Part shown: one piece after another, positions 54,075-63,264 of the stretch
Position numbering within the stretch: position 1 is the first letter of the stretch
How the letters are laid out: each line of letters begins with the position of its first letter
Assembly (NCBI RefSeq): GCF_002901995.1
Contig: NZ_PPQN01000004.1
Location: 1-64,000 of the forward strand
From: Staphylococcus coagulans
Lineage (GTDB): Bacteria; Bacillota; Bacilli; Staphylococcales; Staphylococcaceae
Length of the DNA: 64,000 nt
Reading direction: 5' to 3'
Notes under the pieces: generated by a model
Seen by the model: the letters and a program-made list of their open reading frames with translations, nothing else
Databases searched by the model: none
Told to the model about the DNA's origin: nothing
Made by a program: the position numbers and the translations under genes

Positions 54075-54788
54075 ATGCGCGCATCTTCAAATCATCCTGT
54101 TGCCTGGAGAGACCTATGGGCATTTGTGATTTATTTTTTAGTTCAAGTCATCTTAGCAAAACTTTTTAGCTTATTGTTAGTTCCGTTGCATAATTTTCCA
54201 GTAAGTTTATTGTTTCTCATTATTGGGATTATCACTGCATTAACGGTGATTGGATATTTAATTTGGTCCCATCGACATCATTGGAAAGAAAAAATAATCC
54301 ATGCTATTAAAGCGTCTCGAAAGTATATTGGTACGATGATTGGTGCTTATTTCCTTTATATTTTTGCCAATGGGCTCATGACATATCTTTTTAAATTTTT
54401 ACCAGAGCAATGGCAATTTAAGGAAACAGGGAATCAAGAAAGCTTAATGCTTTTTTTCAATGATCCAAAATGGTTACCGCTTGCGTTTTTAAGCATTGTT
54501 ATTTTATCTCCTATTACGGAAGAGTTACTATTTCGACATGTGTTAATTGGGGAACTCGGCAAAAAAGTTGGATATGTAATAACAGGGATTATTTCCACCG
54601 TCGTTTTTGCGCTTTTACATATGCAAGCGGCACAATCTCCATTCGAAATTTTCCCATATCTATTTTTAGGACTCATGTTTACCTATACTTATATTAAAAG
54701 TGGATGCAATATTGCAATTTCAATTATGATGCACATGTTTAACAACTTTATGGCGTTTATCATTATGGTAATTCAACTTCACGCGTAG
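54075..54788 (+). CDS. CPBP-family intramembrane metalloprotease
   Basis: The 237-residue protein has about seven hydrophobic segments and the Abi/CAAX-protease motifs in order: SPITEELLFRHVLIGEL near residue 143-159 (EExxxR), VVFALLHMQAAQSPFE near 177 (FxxxH), and IAISIMMHMFNNFMAF near 216 (HxxxN). Such proteins are membrane-embedded glutamic or metallo proteases. Staphylococcal members (Spd and MroQ types) affect cell division, surface protein sorting or peptide pheromone processing. Which of these applies cannot be told. TGGAGGTC precedes the ATG. A perfect terminator follows at 54802-54849. Confidence 0.88.
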   Translation: MRASSNHPVAWRDLWAFVIYFLVQVILAKLFSLLLVPLHNFPVSLLFLIIGIITALTVIGYLIWSHRHHWKEKIIHAIKASRKYIGTMIGAYFLYIFANGLMTYLFKFLPEQWQFKETGNQESLMLFFNDPKWLPLAFLSIVILSPITEELLFRHVLIGELGKKVGYVITGIISTVVFALLHMQAAQSPFEIFPYLFLGLMFTYTYIKSGCNIAISIMMHMFNNFMAFIIMVIQLHA

Positions 54789-54801
54789 TGTAATTGATAC
54801 A

Positions 54802-54849
54802 GGGGTGTTACTTTGATTTCAAATCGAAAGTAACACCCCTCTTTTTTTA
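54802..54849 (+). terminator. Terminator after the CPBP gene
   Basis: AGGGGTGTTACTTT pairs with AAAGTAACACCCCT around a GATTT/AAATC core, then CTTTTTTTA. Confidence 0.9.
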
Positions 54850-54988
54850 TAACATCACAGTGTTATTCAATCGTTTATTCTTCACATAAAAGATGACTCA
54901 ATTTTTAAAAATGTCTATACAGATTTAAAAATCGAGTCATCTTCTAAAATGTCGCTAGACCAAACTTAATCTATTTTTATACGTCGAT

Positions 54989-55942
54989 TTAATGTGATTG
55001 TGATGACGTTGCTTTTAATGAGGCTTTTACGGATTCAACCGCTTCAACCGAATGCGCTAATTGTTGCTGTTCATCTTCATTCAGTTCTAATTCGATAATG
55101 CGTTCTACACCATTCGCACCTAAGATGGCAGGTACACCAATATAAATATCATTTAATTGATATTCCCCTTGGCAGAATGCAATCGTTGGAAGTACCCGCT
55201 TCTGATCTTCTAAAATAGCAAGAACCATTTCATATACTGCTGCAGCAGGTGCATAATATGCAGAACCGTTGCCTAATAGTTTTACAATTTCTGCGCCACC
55301 TTTTCTTGTTCTTTCAACAATAGCGTCTATTTGTTCTTGTGGCATAAGCTCAGTTAATAAAACGCCGTTCACTTGGCTGTGACGAATTAAAGGGACCATA
55401 GTATCTCCATGTCCACCTAAAACAAGCCCTGTCACATCTTTCACTGCGACGCCGAGCGCTTCAGCTACAAAAGTATTAAATCTCGCTGTATCTAAAACAC
55501 CTGATTGACCCATAACTCTTTCACTAGGAAAGCCGGACGTGCGATAAACGGTATAAGTCATCGCATCGACAGGATTAGTTAATACAATGATTGTACAGTT
55601 TGGCGAGTATTTAACTACTTTTTGAGTGACCTCGACCATAATTTCTTCATTCGTTTGAACTAAATCGTCTCGACTCATCCCCGGTTGTCTTGGCAGGCCA
55701 GCTGTAATTACCACAACATCAGAATCTTTAGTTTCTGCATAGTCCACAGTTGCATGCACATGTACATTAAACCCTAAAATTGCACCACTTTGTTGCATAT
55801 CCAAGGCTTTCCCTTTCATCACCGATTCATTTTTTTCTCGGTCTACAAGTAAGACATCTGCATGACCATGCATCGCAATAATAAATGCTAATGTTGCACC
55901 TGTATGACCTGATCCAATGATAGAAACTTTTTTACGTTTCAT
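54989..55942 (-). CDS. mdh: Malate dehydrogenase (LDH-like, NAD-dependent)
   Basis: The 317-residue protein oxidises malate to oxaloacetate with NAD. The N-terminal NAD loop reads [12 protein letters not shown] near residue 8. The specificity loop [18 protein letters not shown] near 84-101 has Arg where lactate dehydrogenases have Gln, and MSRDDL is diagnostic for malate. [19 protein letters not shown] and [12 protein letters not shown] near 178 (catalytic His) follow. It closely resembles Bacillus subtilis Mdh. The frame opens at a GTG (55948), but AAGGGGG is best spaced for the ATG at 55942. S. aureus, as I recall, relies on the quinone-linked Mqo, so this gene helps place the species. Confidence 0.88.
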   Translation of the reverse strand: MKRKKVSIIGSGHTGATLAFIIAMHGHADVLLVDREKNESVMKGKALDMQQSGAILGFNVHVHATVDYAETKDSDVVVITAGLPRQPGMSRDDLVQTNEEIMVEVTQKVVKYSPNCTIIVLTNPVDAMTYTVYRTSGFPSERVMGQSGVLDTARFNTFVAEALGVAVKDVTGLVLGGHGDTMVPLIRHSQVNGVLLTELMPQEQIDAIVERTRKGGAEIVKLLGNGSAYYAPAAAVYEMVLAILEDQKRVLPTIAFCQGEYQLNDIYIGVPAILGANGVERIIELELNEDEQQQLAHSVEAVESVKASLKATSSQSH

Positions 55943-56183
55943 GTTCACTACCCCCTTGTATATCCTCGTCTTTATTATAACACCCTCAAGTTGCTTTTTT
56001 CATTTTTAGAGTAAAATCATTTGCATCTTTTTTTATCTTCCATTGCAAATCTATAGACACAAAAAGCACGTCCCTATCACAAAGTACGTATGCGATACTT
56101 CGTTTGGCACAAAGGCAATTCAAATACTTATCAAATTCTCGTTACTTTAGGGAATAAACAATGCGTCCTTATCAAATAAAAAC

Positions 56184-56230
56184 GGCACTTTTACATCACG
56201 CTTTTTCAATAAGCTGATCATAAAAGTGCC
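56184..56230 (-). terminator. Terminator after the small membrane gene
   Basis: GGCACTTTTA (56184-56193) pairs with TAAAAGTGCC (56221-56230). On the minus strand GTTTTTATTTG follows. Confidence 0.8.
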
Positions 56231-56240
56231 ATTCTATACA

Positions 56241-56522
56241 TTAGTGATATTTGAAAAGCATATATAAGTATAACGAAAATGCGCCAATCATTAACACGGT
56301 CATCATTAATAAATACAATGTTGTACGACCATATTTAAATAAGAATGCGATGAACATCGCGATAACGTTATAAACCATAAAAATACCAAAAACTGTAACT
56401 AACCAAACCGTATCAGGTGAAAAAATAAATAAAAATGCAACGATGAGTCCAAAAATAATATAAGGTATGGCGATGACGTTGCGTTCAAAACGACTACGTT
56501 TAATTTTTTCTTCTTCTGTCAT
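56241..56522 (-). CDS. Uncharacterised three-helix membrane protein
   Basis: A 93-residue protein with a charged N-terminus (MTEEEKIKRSRFERN) and three hydrophobic segments at about 17-35, 40-62 and 68-90. No family is recognised. The terminator starts 11 bp after its stop, and a plausible GGGGC site precedes the ATG, both of which support a real gene. It has no obvious operon partner: the aldo/keto reductase gene upstream ends 81 bp before it on the same strand. Confidence 0.65.
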   Translation of the reverse strand: MTEEEKIKRSRFERNVIAIPYIIFGLIVAFLFIFSPDTVWLVTVFGIFMVYNVIAMFIAFLFKYGRTTLYLLMMTVLMIGAFSLYLYMLFKYH

Positions 56523-56602
56523 AAGACTGCCCCTAACTTCAATTCGTAATAATCCGATTTTACAATGTTTTTAACGATGATGCACCGACAAGTTGTGACA
56601 AA

Positions 56603-57511
56603 TTATGGAATATCATAGCCTTGTGCTGCAGTAAATATATCAAACCATTCTTGGTCATATAATTCAATATCAAGCCCTTGGATAACACGATCAAGCCGCT
56701 CTAACTGTTGCGTCCCTACAATCGGCATAATCTGAGCGGGATGCTTTTTAAACCAAGCCGAAACAATGGCTTCAACAGTTGTGTGATGTGCTTGTGCAAT
56801 ACGTTTAAGTACTGTCATGACACGTTGTCCTTTTTGATCGTCGCTTTGAAATAGTGCACCACCAGCAAAAGGACTCCAAGCCATTAATTTGACGTTTTCC
56901 CGTTGCATATCATCAATCGTGCCATCTTGAAAAGCGGTCAATTGATATGGAGAAATTTCAATTTGGTTCACTGCAATATGAAATTTATCGTCTTTCAAAC
57001 ATCGATTAAGCAATTCATATTGCGCGCGTTTAAAATTAGATACACCAAACGAACGAATTTTACCTTCATCTACCAAATCTTTCACAGCATCTGTAATTTC
57101 ACATGGTTTCATTAGTGGCGAAGGTCGGTGAATGAGTAAACTATCTAAGTAATCAACTTGAAGTTCTTTTAATGATCGCTCTACTGCACGCTTAATATGT
57201 ATTTTACTAAGATCATATCGATGTGCGGTTTGATGAGGATGAATTGCGTTTGGCTGAACAATCCCACACTTTGTAACAATCTGCAGTTGATCTCTAAGTG
57301 AAGGGGATAACGCAAGCGCCTTGCCAAACATCCCTTCTACAGTATAGTGACCATAAATATCTGCATGGTCCACGGTTGTGACACCTCGCTCAACCAATTC
57401 ATGAATAAAGCGATTCATTTCTTGTGATGACATTCCCCACTGATCTGCGCGATAAAATCCTTGAATAATTCTTGAATAGTGTACATGTTGATTAATTGCA
57501 ATCTTCTCCAT
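56603..57511 (-). CDS. Aldo/keto reductase (YdhF-like)
   Basis: The 302-residue NADPH-dependent oxidoreductase has the AKR tetrad: Asp and Tyr in TTVDHADIYGHYTVEGMFGKAL near residue 44-65, Lys in QIVTKCGI near 80, and His in YLDSLLIHRPSP near 122. The C-terminal cofactor-binding part QIMPIVGTQQLERLDRVI near 262 is typical. The natural substrate is not known. The family reduces sugars, ketones and aldehydes. The ATG at 57511 follows AAGAGGTG. It lies 27 bp downstream of the CobW gene, so they are likely cotranscribed. Confidence 0.88.
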   Translation of the reverse strand: MEKIAINQHVHYSRIIQGFYRADQWGMSSQEMNRFIHELVERGVTTVDHADIYGHYTVEGMFGKALALSPSLRDQLQIVTKCGIVQPNAIHPHQTAHRYDLSKIHIKRAVERSLKELQVDYLDSLLIHRPSPLMKPCEITDAVKDLVDEGKIRSFGVSNFKRAQYELLNRCLKDDKFHIAVNQIEISPYQLTAFQDGTIDDMQRENVKLMAWSPFAGGALFQSDDQKGQRVMTVLKRIAQAHHTTVEAIVSAWFKKHPAQIMPIVGTQQLERLDRVIQGLDIELYDQEWFDIFTAAQGYDIP

Positions 57512-57537
57512 AAATAACACCTCTTGATTGATCCATA

Positions 57538-58530
57538 TTAACTAAATTGTAGCACATCCAAATTATTACTGAGTCTAGCTTCATCTAATTGCTCCCCAAT
57601 CAAAACGACTGATGATGGAAAATCTACATCTCCGACACTTTCAATCGTAGGCAAACCTTGAGCATATTGAATTAAATACATTTCATCCGGACTTTCTCGA
57701 AGTCTAACGTAACCTTTTAAGCGTAACACATTTTCTGGTAATTTTAGGATAAACTGCACCAACTGCGCTTGTGAAATTGCTGAACTAAAAGTATATTTTA
57801 GACTTGTATAATGCGCATGATGATGGTCGTGATGATGATTACCATGATGATGATGTTCATGTTCATGGTGCGCATGATGTCCGTGACGATGTGCATACTC
57901 GGGTAACGTATGCTCAGCGCCTGCATTTTCAATGACAGTTTGTTGAACTTGTCCATGGTCTGAAATTAACACACGACTTTTGGGAGCAATGGTTTCAATC
58001 GCTTCTACAATTTCCTTTAAGTCACTGTCATTTGATAATAAATCGACTTTATTAATAACAATCGTTTGACTCGCGCGAACTTGGTCTTCTAATAAATCAA
58101 GCGTTTGTTTCGAATAGTTTTGCCGAGATAAAAATCTTGAACTATCTACAATACAAATCGCTTCTGGATTTTCGAAGGTTTGCGCAATAAGCGGGTCTTG
58201 ACAAGCAATCAAAACATCAATCGGATTTGCAATCCCTGTCGCTTCGATAATAATCTGATCAACACTGTTTTTTTGTTGACTTAGTTGATATAAAACTGCA
58301 ATTAAATCATGTTGTAAATCACAACAAATGCAGCCTTGTAATATGGATTGTTTGACGTTGTAATCCTTTAAAATTCGACTATCCACATCAAAATCCCCAA
58401 ATTCGTTTACAATGAGTGCGACTTTCTCATCTTTTTTTAATATTTGCGTCATATAATGATTTAAGAATGTGGTTTTGCCACTTCCTAAAAACCCATTAAC
58501 GATTGTAAGACGCGTTTTATTTTTAAGCAT
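57538..58530 (-). CDS. CobW/COG0523 GTPase with a histidine-rich insert
   Basis: A 330-residue G3E GTPase of the metal-chaperone type. Walker A: VNGFLGSGKTTFLNHYM near residue 11-27. The metal-binding CxCC motif is ILQGCICCDLQHD near 63. The guanine motif is VINKVDLL near 156. Between the GTPase and the C-terminal CobW_C domain lies a histidine cluster (18 His in 28 residues, about 212-239). Such proteins deliver or store zinc and related metals and are often induced by zinc starvation. I saw no convincing Zur box in the 200 bp upstream. AAAGGAT precedes the ATG. It is divergent from mgrA. Confidence 0.9.
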   Translation of the reverse strand: MLKNKTRLTIVNGFLGSGKTTFLNHYMTQILKKDEKVALIVNEFGDFDVDSRILKDYNVKQSILQGCICCDLQHDLIAVLYQLSQQKNSVDQIIIEATGIANPIDVLIACQDPLIAQTFENPEAICIVDSSRFLSRQNYSKQTLDLLEDQVRASQTIVINKVDLLSNDSDLKEIVEAIETIAPKSRVLISDHGQVQQTVIENAGAEHTLPEYAHRHGHHAHHEHEHHHHGNHHHDHHHAHYTSLKYTFSSAISQAQLVQFILKLPENVLRLKGYVRLRESPDEMYLIQYAQGLPTIESVGDVDFPSSVVLIGEQLDEARLSNNLDVLQFS

Positions 58531-58600
58531 AAATTTAATCCTTTCTCTTAATAAATCTACAAATCTGTTATAATATATGTGTATGTCTGACTTTTAACTT

Positions 58601-58656
58601 GATAAAGTACGCTTTATCTTCTAAAATTACCGCATGCTATATTTTAAGGATAGCAT
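58601..58656. promoter_or_regulatory. Two inverted repeats between CobW and mgrA
   Basis: GATAAAG-TACG-CTTTATC (58601-58618) and ATGCTAT ... ATAGCAT (58634-58656) lie about 100-155 bp upstream of mgrA. Neither has a T-run. They could be operators or leader RNA hairpins. Confidence 0.5.
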
Positions 58657-58755
58657 AGATTTAAGTGAGAACGGCTTAAATCCACTCGATTATGGACGGG
58701 TTCCCATTCGTGATAGAGAGAGAAAACGAATAGAATGTCTGGAGGAGAACTAATT

Positions 58756-59193
58756 ATGTCTGACCATTTAAACTTGAAAGAGCAAGTATGTTTTAGTTTG
58801 TATAACGCACAAAGACAAGTTAATCGTTATTATTCAAACAAAATTTTCAAAAAATACAATCTCACGTATCCACAATTTTTAGTATTAGAAATTTTATGGG
58901 ACCATTCTCCTGTTAATGTAAAGAAAGTTGTAACAGACTTAGCGCTTGATACGGGTACAGTATCACCGTTATTAAAGCGTATGGAACAAATTAATCTCAT
59001 TAAAAGAGAGCGTTCTGAAATTGACCAACGTGAAGTGTTTGTACATTTAACTGAAAAAAGCAAAGATATGCAACCAGAGCTCGCAAATGCATCACAACTT
59101 GTTACTGAAGCTTCATCATTAACAACTGATGAGGTTAAGGAGCTCAATCGATTACTTGAAAAAGTAATTACTGCATTTGAAGAAAAGAAATAA
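58756..59193 (+). CDS. mgrA: MarR/SarA-type global regulator MgrA
   Basis: A 145-residue winged-helix regulator almost identical at the start to S. aureus MgrA ([22 protein letters not shown]). Cys12, the redox-sensing residue of MgrA, is present, and the DNA-binding part runs [26 protein letters not shown] near residue 53-78 with the wing [13 protein letters not shown]. MgrA controls efflux pumps (norA), capsule, autolysis and surface proteins. GGAGGAGAA precedes the ATG at 58756. A longer frame from 58735 begins at a weaker codon inside the binding site region. Confidence 0.95.
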   Translation: MSDHLNLKEQVCFSLYNAQRQVNRYYSNKIFKKYNLTYPQFLVLEILWDHSPVNVKKVVTDLALDTGTVSPLLKRMEQINLIKRERSEIDQREVFVHLTEKSKDMQPELANASQLVTEASSLTTDEVKELNRLLEKVITAFEEKK

Positions 59194-59251
59194 TAATTAA
59201 CAGTTCTTGAAGTGTGTTCTATTTAATGGGTGATAAAATCAGTTATTCTAG

Positions 59252-59504
59252 TTTCAAATATGACAGTGTATTGCTATAGATAGACTTTGATTTTTGGGGA
59301 CCGAATCAATATTTACGAAATCATACTGGGGAATCGTAGTATTGACTTTTCAACCTGTTACTTTTCATAAAATCATAACAGGTTGAAATCATATCAAAAA
59401 ATGAGGTGTTTGATATTGACCACCTTGGTTTATCTATACATACTTTATCAACGACTGAAAGCGCGTTGAATGCATAAAAGACTTTGCATTCACGCACTTT
59501 TTTT
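59252..59504 (+). ncRNA. Candidate small RNA gene downstream of mgrA
   Basis: An extended promoter TTTCAA, 17 bp, TGC-TATAGA (59252-59280), then a perfect 13-bp inverted repeat (59348-59360 with 59375-59387) and a strong terminator, TGAATGCA/TGCATTCA with CTTTTTTT (59463-59504). No supportable ORF is inside. Expected length is about 215 nt from 59287. Alternatively the terminator simply ends the mgrA transcript. Confidence 0.4.
59463..59504 (+). terminator. Terminator downstream of mgrA
   Basis: GCG and TGAATGCA (59463-59474) pair with TGCATTCA and CGC (59485-59495), then ACTTTTTTTATTT. Confidence 0.85.
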
Positions 59505-59573
59505 ATTTTATCTTTTCCTACTCTGCATTGCACATCTCATCTATCATTAGGCTATAGCATCAACATGTATGGC

Positions 59574-61262
59574 TTATAGTTCAATGGGGCGATGAACATA
59601 TTCCGCCAAAAATGATTCTGGGGACATATCTCCCACCACTTTTCCTTCTTGCATAACAATCACACGATCAAAATCTTTTAAATATTCCATATCATGTGTC
59701 GCGACAATCAATGTTTGCGCTTGCTGGTGAAGCTGTTGCATGACCAGTTTTGAATTTTCTATATCTAACGCAGTGGTTGGTTCGTCAACGATCCAAACTG
59801 GTTGTTGACGAAGTAGCATACGTGCAATGGCTAATCGTTGAAATTCCCCACCAGAAAGCGCTGTTCTCATCATCGTAATCGGTCGTTCTAATGGAATATG
59901 CGCTAACTGCAATTGATCTAACACCTTACGACATTTCGCCTCTGACGCGTGGGTCAATAAATTATCATACACTGTACCGTCGAAAAAATGCGGTTGTTGT
60001 AATAATGTATCGATTTGCGCATGAAAATGCGACGTATCGAGTTGACCAATAGGCATCTGATTTATCATTATTTGACCTTCTGTGGTATCGTACAAGCCCA
60101 TTAAAAGATACAATAGGGTTGATTTTCCTGCACCTGATTCTCCAACAATCGCCACATGTTCGCCTTGATAAATCGTTAAATTCAAATGAGATAAAATGGG
60201 TCTTTGTTGATGTTCATAACGTAATGACACTTCTTTCAAATTGAACATCGGTTCGCCGTGCTCAATGTCTGAAATATTTACTTTTCGGTGCCCCTCTTCA
60301 CTACCTTGTTCACGCATCACTTCTGATAAGCTTTCTTGTGCAAGTTCTGTCTCGCTCTTATAATAAGCCACTTGGCTCATTGGCACAGCTTGCTCAAGTA
60401 ATGTCAGAATCATTAAAATAATACTTGTCGCATAAACGACATCAACATATTGTTTTTCGACCATCACAATGATTAGGATGACACTGACCAATAGTGCAAC
60501 CATACTTATGATATTTCTCACATATGCATACTTCAAATGTCCCCGTTGTGAATGATGTTCTGCTAAATTAAAGTGTGTTTCACTTTCGGAAAGTTTGGCA
60601 TCATATTTTTCAGAACTATTGAAGCGTCGCAGTTCATTGTGACCTAAAATTCTGTCGTGATACACATGCATAAATTGTTGTTGAGATTGATTAACAGTCG
60701 TCTGAACCTGCTTAGCTTGTTGTGCTTGAAGCCAAGGCAAAACCAACAACGTTAACACCATCGTGAATAGGATTAATAGCGCATGTGTCCATGAAAAATA
60801 AAATAGGACGCCCGCTGTTAATAAAGTCGTTATTCCTATCACAATAGGCGGATAATAGACACGTAAATACACATTTTGCAAAGATTCCACTTGCGTCACC
60901 ATACGGCCTAATAAATCACTTGAACGAAATTTACGAAATACATCCGGTACGATTGGAATTAAAGTGCGGTAGAGTTGTACACGTACATCTCGTAACATCG
61001 TAAATGTGGCCCGATGAGAACGTAATCTTTCATAATAACGTGTAATTGCACGAGTAAAACCGAATAATTTCACTGTAACAATAAGCCCCATTAATGCAAA
61101 GAGAGGCGCACCTAGCGCACTTTGTGTGATCATATAACCACTTAAGAAAAACATGCCTAAAGCAACCGCACTCCCTACGACACCTATGAAGATGGCCATT
61201 AAAATATCTTTGTTCCATTTAATATTAATGGTTTGATTTAATTTTTGATTGTATTTATTCAT
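59574..61262 (-). CDS. cydC: Thiol reductant ABC exporter subunit CydC
   Basis: A 562-residue half-transporter with six membrane segments (to about residue 315) and an ATPase domain: Walker A VGESGAGKSTLLYLLMG near 375, signature TALSGGEFQRLAIARML near 467, and Walker B VWIVDEPTTALD near 488. CydDC heterodimers export glutathione or cysteine, or act on haem, and are needed to assemble cytochrome bd in E. coli and Bacillus. Its ATG directly follows the cydD stop (TAAATG). Staphylococci lack glutathione, so a different thiol or haem is the likelier substrate. Confidence 0.82.
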   Translation of the reverse strand: MNKYNQKLNQTINIKWNKDILMAIFIGVVGSAVALGMFFLSGYMITQSALGAPLFALMGLIVTVKLFGFTRAITRYYERLRSHRATFTMLRDVRVQLYRTLIPIVPDVFRKFRSSDLLGRMVTQVESLQNVYLRVYYPPIVIGITTLLTAGVLFYFSWTHALLILFTMVLTLLVLPWLQAQQAKQVQTTVNQSQQQFMHVYHDRILGHNELRRFNSSEKYDAKLSESETHFNLAEHHSQRGHLKYAYVRNIISMVALLVSVILIIVMVEKQYVDVVYATSIILMILTLLEQAVPMSQVAYYKSETELAQESLSEVMREQGSEEGHRKVNISDIEHGEPMFNLKEVSLRYEHQQRPILSHLNLTIYQGEHVAIVGESGAGKSTLLYLLMGLYDTTEGQIMINQMPIGQLDTSHFHAQIDTLLQQPHFFDGTVYDNLLTHASEAKCRKVLDQLQLAHIPLERPITMMRTALSGGEFQRLAIARMLLRQQPVWIVDEPTTALDIENSKLVMQQLHQQAQTLIVATHDMEYLKDFDRVIVMQEGKVVGDMSPESFLAEYVHRPIEL

Positions 61263-62897
61263 TTAAACATCACCATCCTGTGGATCCGCCTTGAAATCAA
61301 TTTGAATCTGGGTATCATCAGAGCGTATCTTCCCGTCTTGTAAATAAATTCGACGGCTCGCATGTGCTATCGTTTGTTGTCTGTGTGCAATCGTCAATCG
61401 CGTCGTCTCAGTAAAATAGGTATCCAACGTTTGTTGAATCAATTGTTCAGTTGCTCGGTCTAATCCAGCAACAGGCTCATCTAAAACGACAAAGTCTGGC
61501 TGCATCAACAAAAGACGTGCCAATTCAATTCGACGCATTTCTCCACCTGACATCATCTCGCCACCCTCTCCAATAAGCGTGTCTATACCATCGTGTAAAG
61601 CATTGACTTTATCCCACAAATTGACCGCTTGCAGGACAGTCATCATTTTTTCACGCGGAACTGTATTGAACACACTCACGTTTTCCGCTATCGTTGCATT
61701 GAAAATATATGGATTTTGTGATAAATAACCCATCTTTAGGTGTGCGTTTTGATAAGAAACATATCCTTTTTGTGGCACCAATTCTCCAAGTAAGATTTGA
61801 ATCAATGTAGATTTACCAGCACCACTAGGGCCTACCAGCGCAATTTTGTCCCCTTTATTAATATCAAATTGGATATCACTCAGAACCGCTTTCGCCATAC
61901 CTTCATAACAAAATGACAGATCTCGAACTTGGATAAGAGAAGTCTGTGTTGTATCTATCACAGGTAACGGATGATTCGGCAATTTATTATCGAGCGCTTC
62001 ATGAATAATATCACTTGCGCCTTCACTCTCTTTTCCAGTATGAAATGCTTGCCCCAAATCTTTAATCGCATTATAAAATTCAGGTGCCATAATTAACGCA
62101 ATAGCTGCTGTGTAGAAATGAATAGATTTAAAGACAATCAAACTCAACCCCACTTCTAAAGCGACCAGTCCAATGCCTAGCATACTGATAAATTCAAGCA
62201 TCAATCCTGAAAGAAAAGCACTTCTTAAAATGACCATCGTCTTGTCACGAAATTGTGTACTCTCTCGTGAAACAGTCTCCACCGCTTGCTCTGAACGATT
62301 AAATAATTTTAAAGTGACTAATCCTTTAGTCAAGTTGAGAAAACGTTGACTGAAATGGTTTAAAAAAGTCATTTGGTCTTTGGCATCATCTCGTGTTTTC
62401 AATCCAAACACGATGTAAAAGACTGGAATAAAAGGTGCAGTCACTAACATGATCAGTGCTGCAGGAATATGGATTTTAAACATGACAACAATAATCACAA
62501 ATGGAATAAACGTAGATTTAAAAACTTGAGGTAAATAATTTCGATAGAACGGCAGCATATCGGCTAGTGTCTCAGTAGCCATTGTTAATCTTTCACCAAC
62601 TGCTTGTTGATTCACTTGCTTCAATAAACGGTGTCGAATCGTCGTCCGAACACGATGCGAAAGTTTTTCACCTAACCACGAATTCAAATAATCTAAGCTT
62701 GCCCTCATTAAAAGTGCCACTGCTAAAAGCGTCACTAAAGGTAACCAGTGGGTGGATTTATTTGTAAGTAGACGGTCTAATATCACACCAATCGTAATAT
62801 TTTGTGTCACGACTGTGATTGCCAAAGCTAAGCAAACAACCGCCATTAATAATGGATATAAGTAAAATTTCTTTGCCCATGAATGCAATTGTTTCAT
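61263..62897 (-). CDS. cydD: Thiol reductant ABC exporter subunit CydD
   Basis: A 544-residue half-transporter partner of CydC. Six membrane segments run to about residue 285, with the CydD-like start SWAKKFYLYPLLMAVVCLALAITVVTQ. The ATPase has Walker A VGPSGAGKSTLIQILLG near 350, signature MSGGEMRRIELARLLL near 445, and Walker B FVVLDEPVAGLD near 465. GGAGGCACG precedes the ATG. cydD and cydC form a two-gene unit. cydAB is not in the window, so the link with cytochrome bd is from family knowledge only. Confidence 0.82.
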   Translation of the reverse strand: MKQLHSWAKKFYLYPLLMAVVCLALAITVVTQNITIGVILDRLLTNKSTHWLPLVTLLAVALLMRASLDYLNSWLGEKLSHRVRTTIRHRLLKQVNQQAVGERLTMATETLADMLPFYRNYLPQVFKSTFIPFVIIVVMFKIHIPAALIMLVTAPFIPVFYIVFGLKTRDDAKDQMTFLNHFSQRFLNLTKGLVTLKLFNRSEQAVETVSRESTQFRDKTMVILRSAFLSGLMLEFISMLGIGLVALEVGLSLIVFKSIHFYTAAIALIMAPEFYNAIKDLGQAFHTGKESEGASDIIHEALDNKLPNHPLPVIDTTQTSLIQVRDLSFCYEGMAKAVLSDIQFDINKGDKIALVGPSGAGKSTLIQILLGELVPQKGYVSYQNAHLKMGYLSQNPYIFNATIAENVSVFNTVPREKMMTVLQAVNLWDKVNALHDGIDTLIGEGGEMMSGGEMRRIELARLLLMQPDFVVLDEPVAGLDRATEQLIQQTLDTYFTETTRLTIAHRQQTIAHASRRIYLQDGKIRSDDTQIQIDFKADPQDGDV

Positions 62898-63264
62898 TTT
62901 TTTCGTGCCTCCATTTTGGATGCGTTATTTTTTCTATTTTACATTGTTTATGAGGCAGAAAGCTAAAAATTAAATTGACATTTTCAAACGATTTTCATGA
63001 CATTCATACGCTGAATCAATGCGCCTGGGCTCTTTTCGAAGATGTGACAGATTTTCGAATATCCTTAACCTTTTGATATCTGCACTTAATGCTTTTTACT
63101 AGAATAGGATAACCTAGCCTTTTAGATACCTCATCGTCTTATCCAGTTTGTTTTCATACTTTGGTCCTAGAATATAGGTTAACTAAAGACATGTGAGGGG
63201 TTCTTGTGCTATCATATGCTATATTATATTTACAAATAAACAAAAATGAATAGAGGGTACTTGT
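62898..63264. other. Intergenic region between cydD and uppP
   Basis: 367 bp between divergent genes. It presumably holds both promoters, but I could not assign convincing elements. No gene or repeat is seen. Confidence 0.45.

Noticed and set aside
54989-55948. Lactate dehydrogenase call
   Set aside because: The specificity loop has Arg ([13 protein letters not shown]) where lactate dehydrogenases have Gln.
59321-59533. 70-codon minus-strand frame downstream of mgrA
   Set aside because: It spans the terminator and the inverted repeat and has no ribosome binding site.
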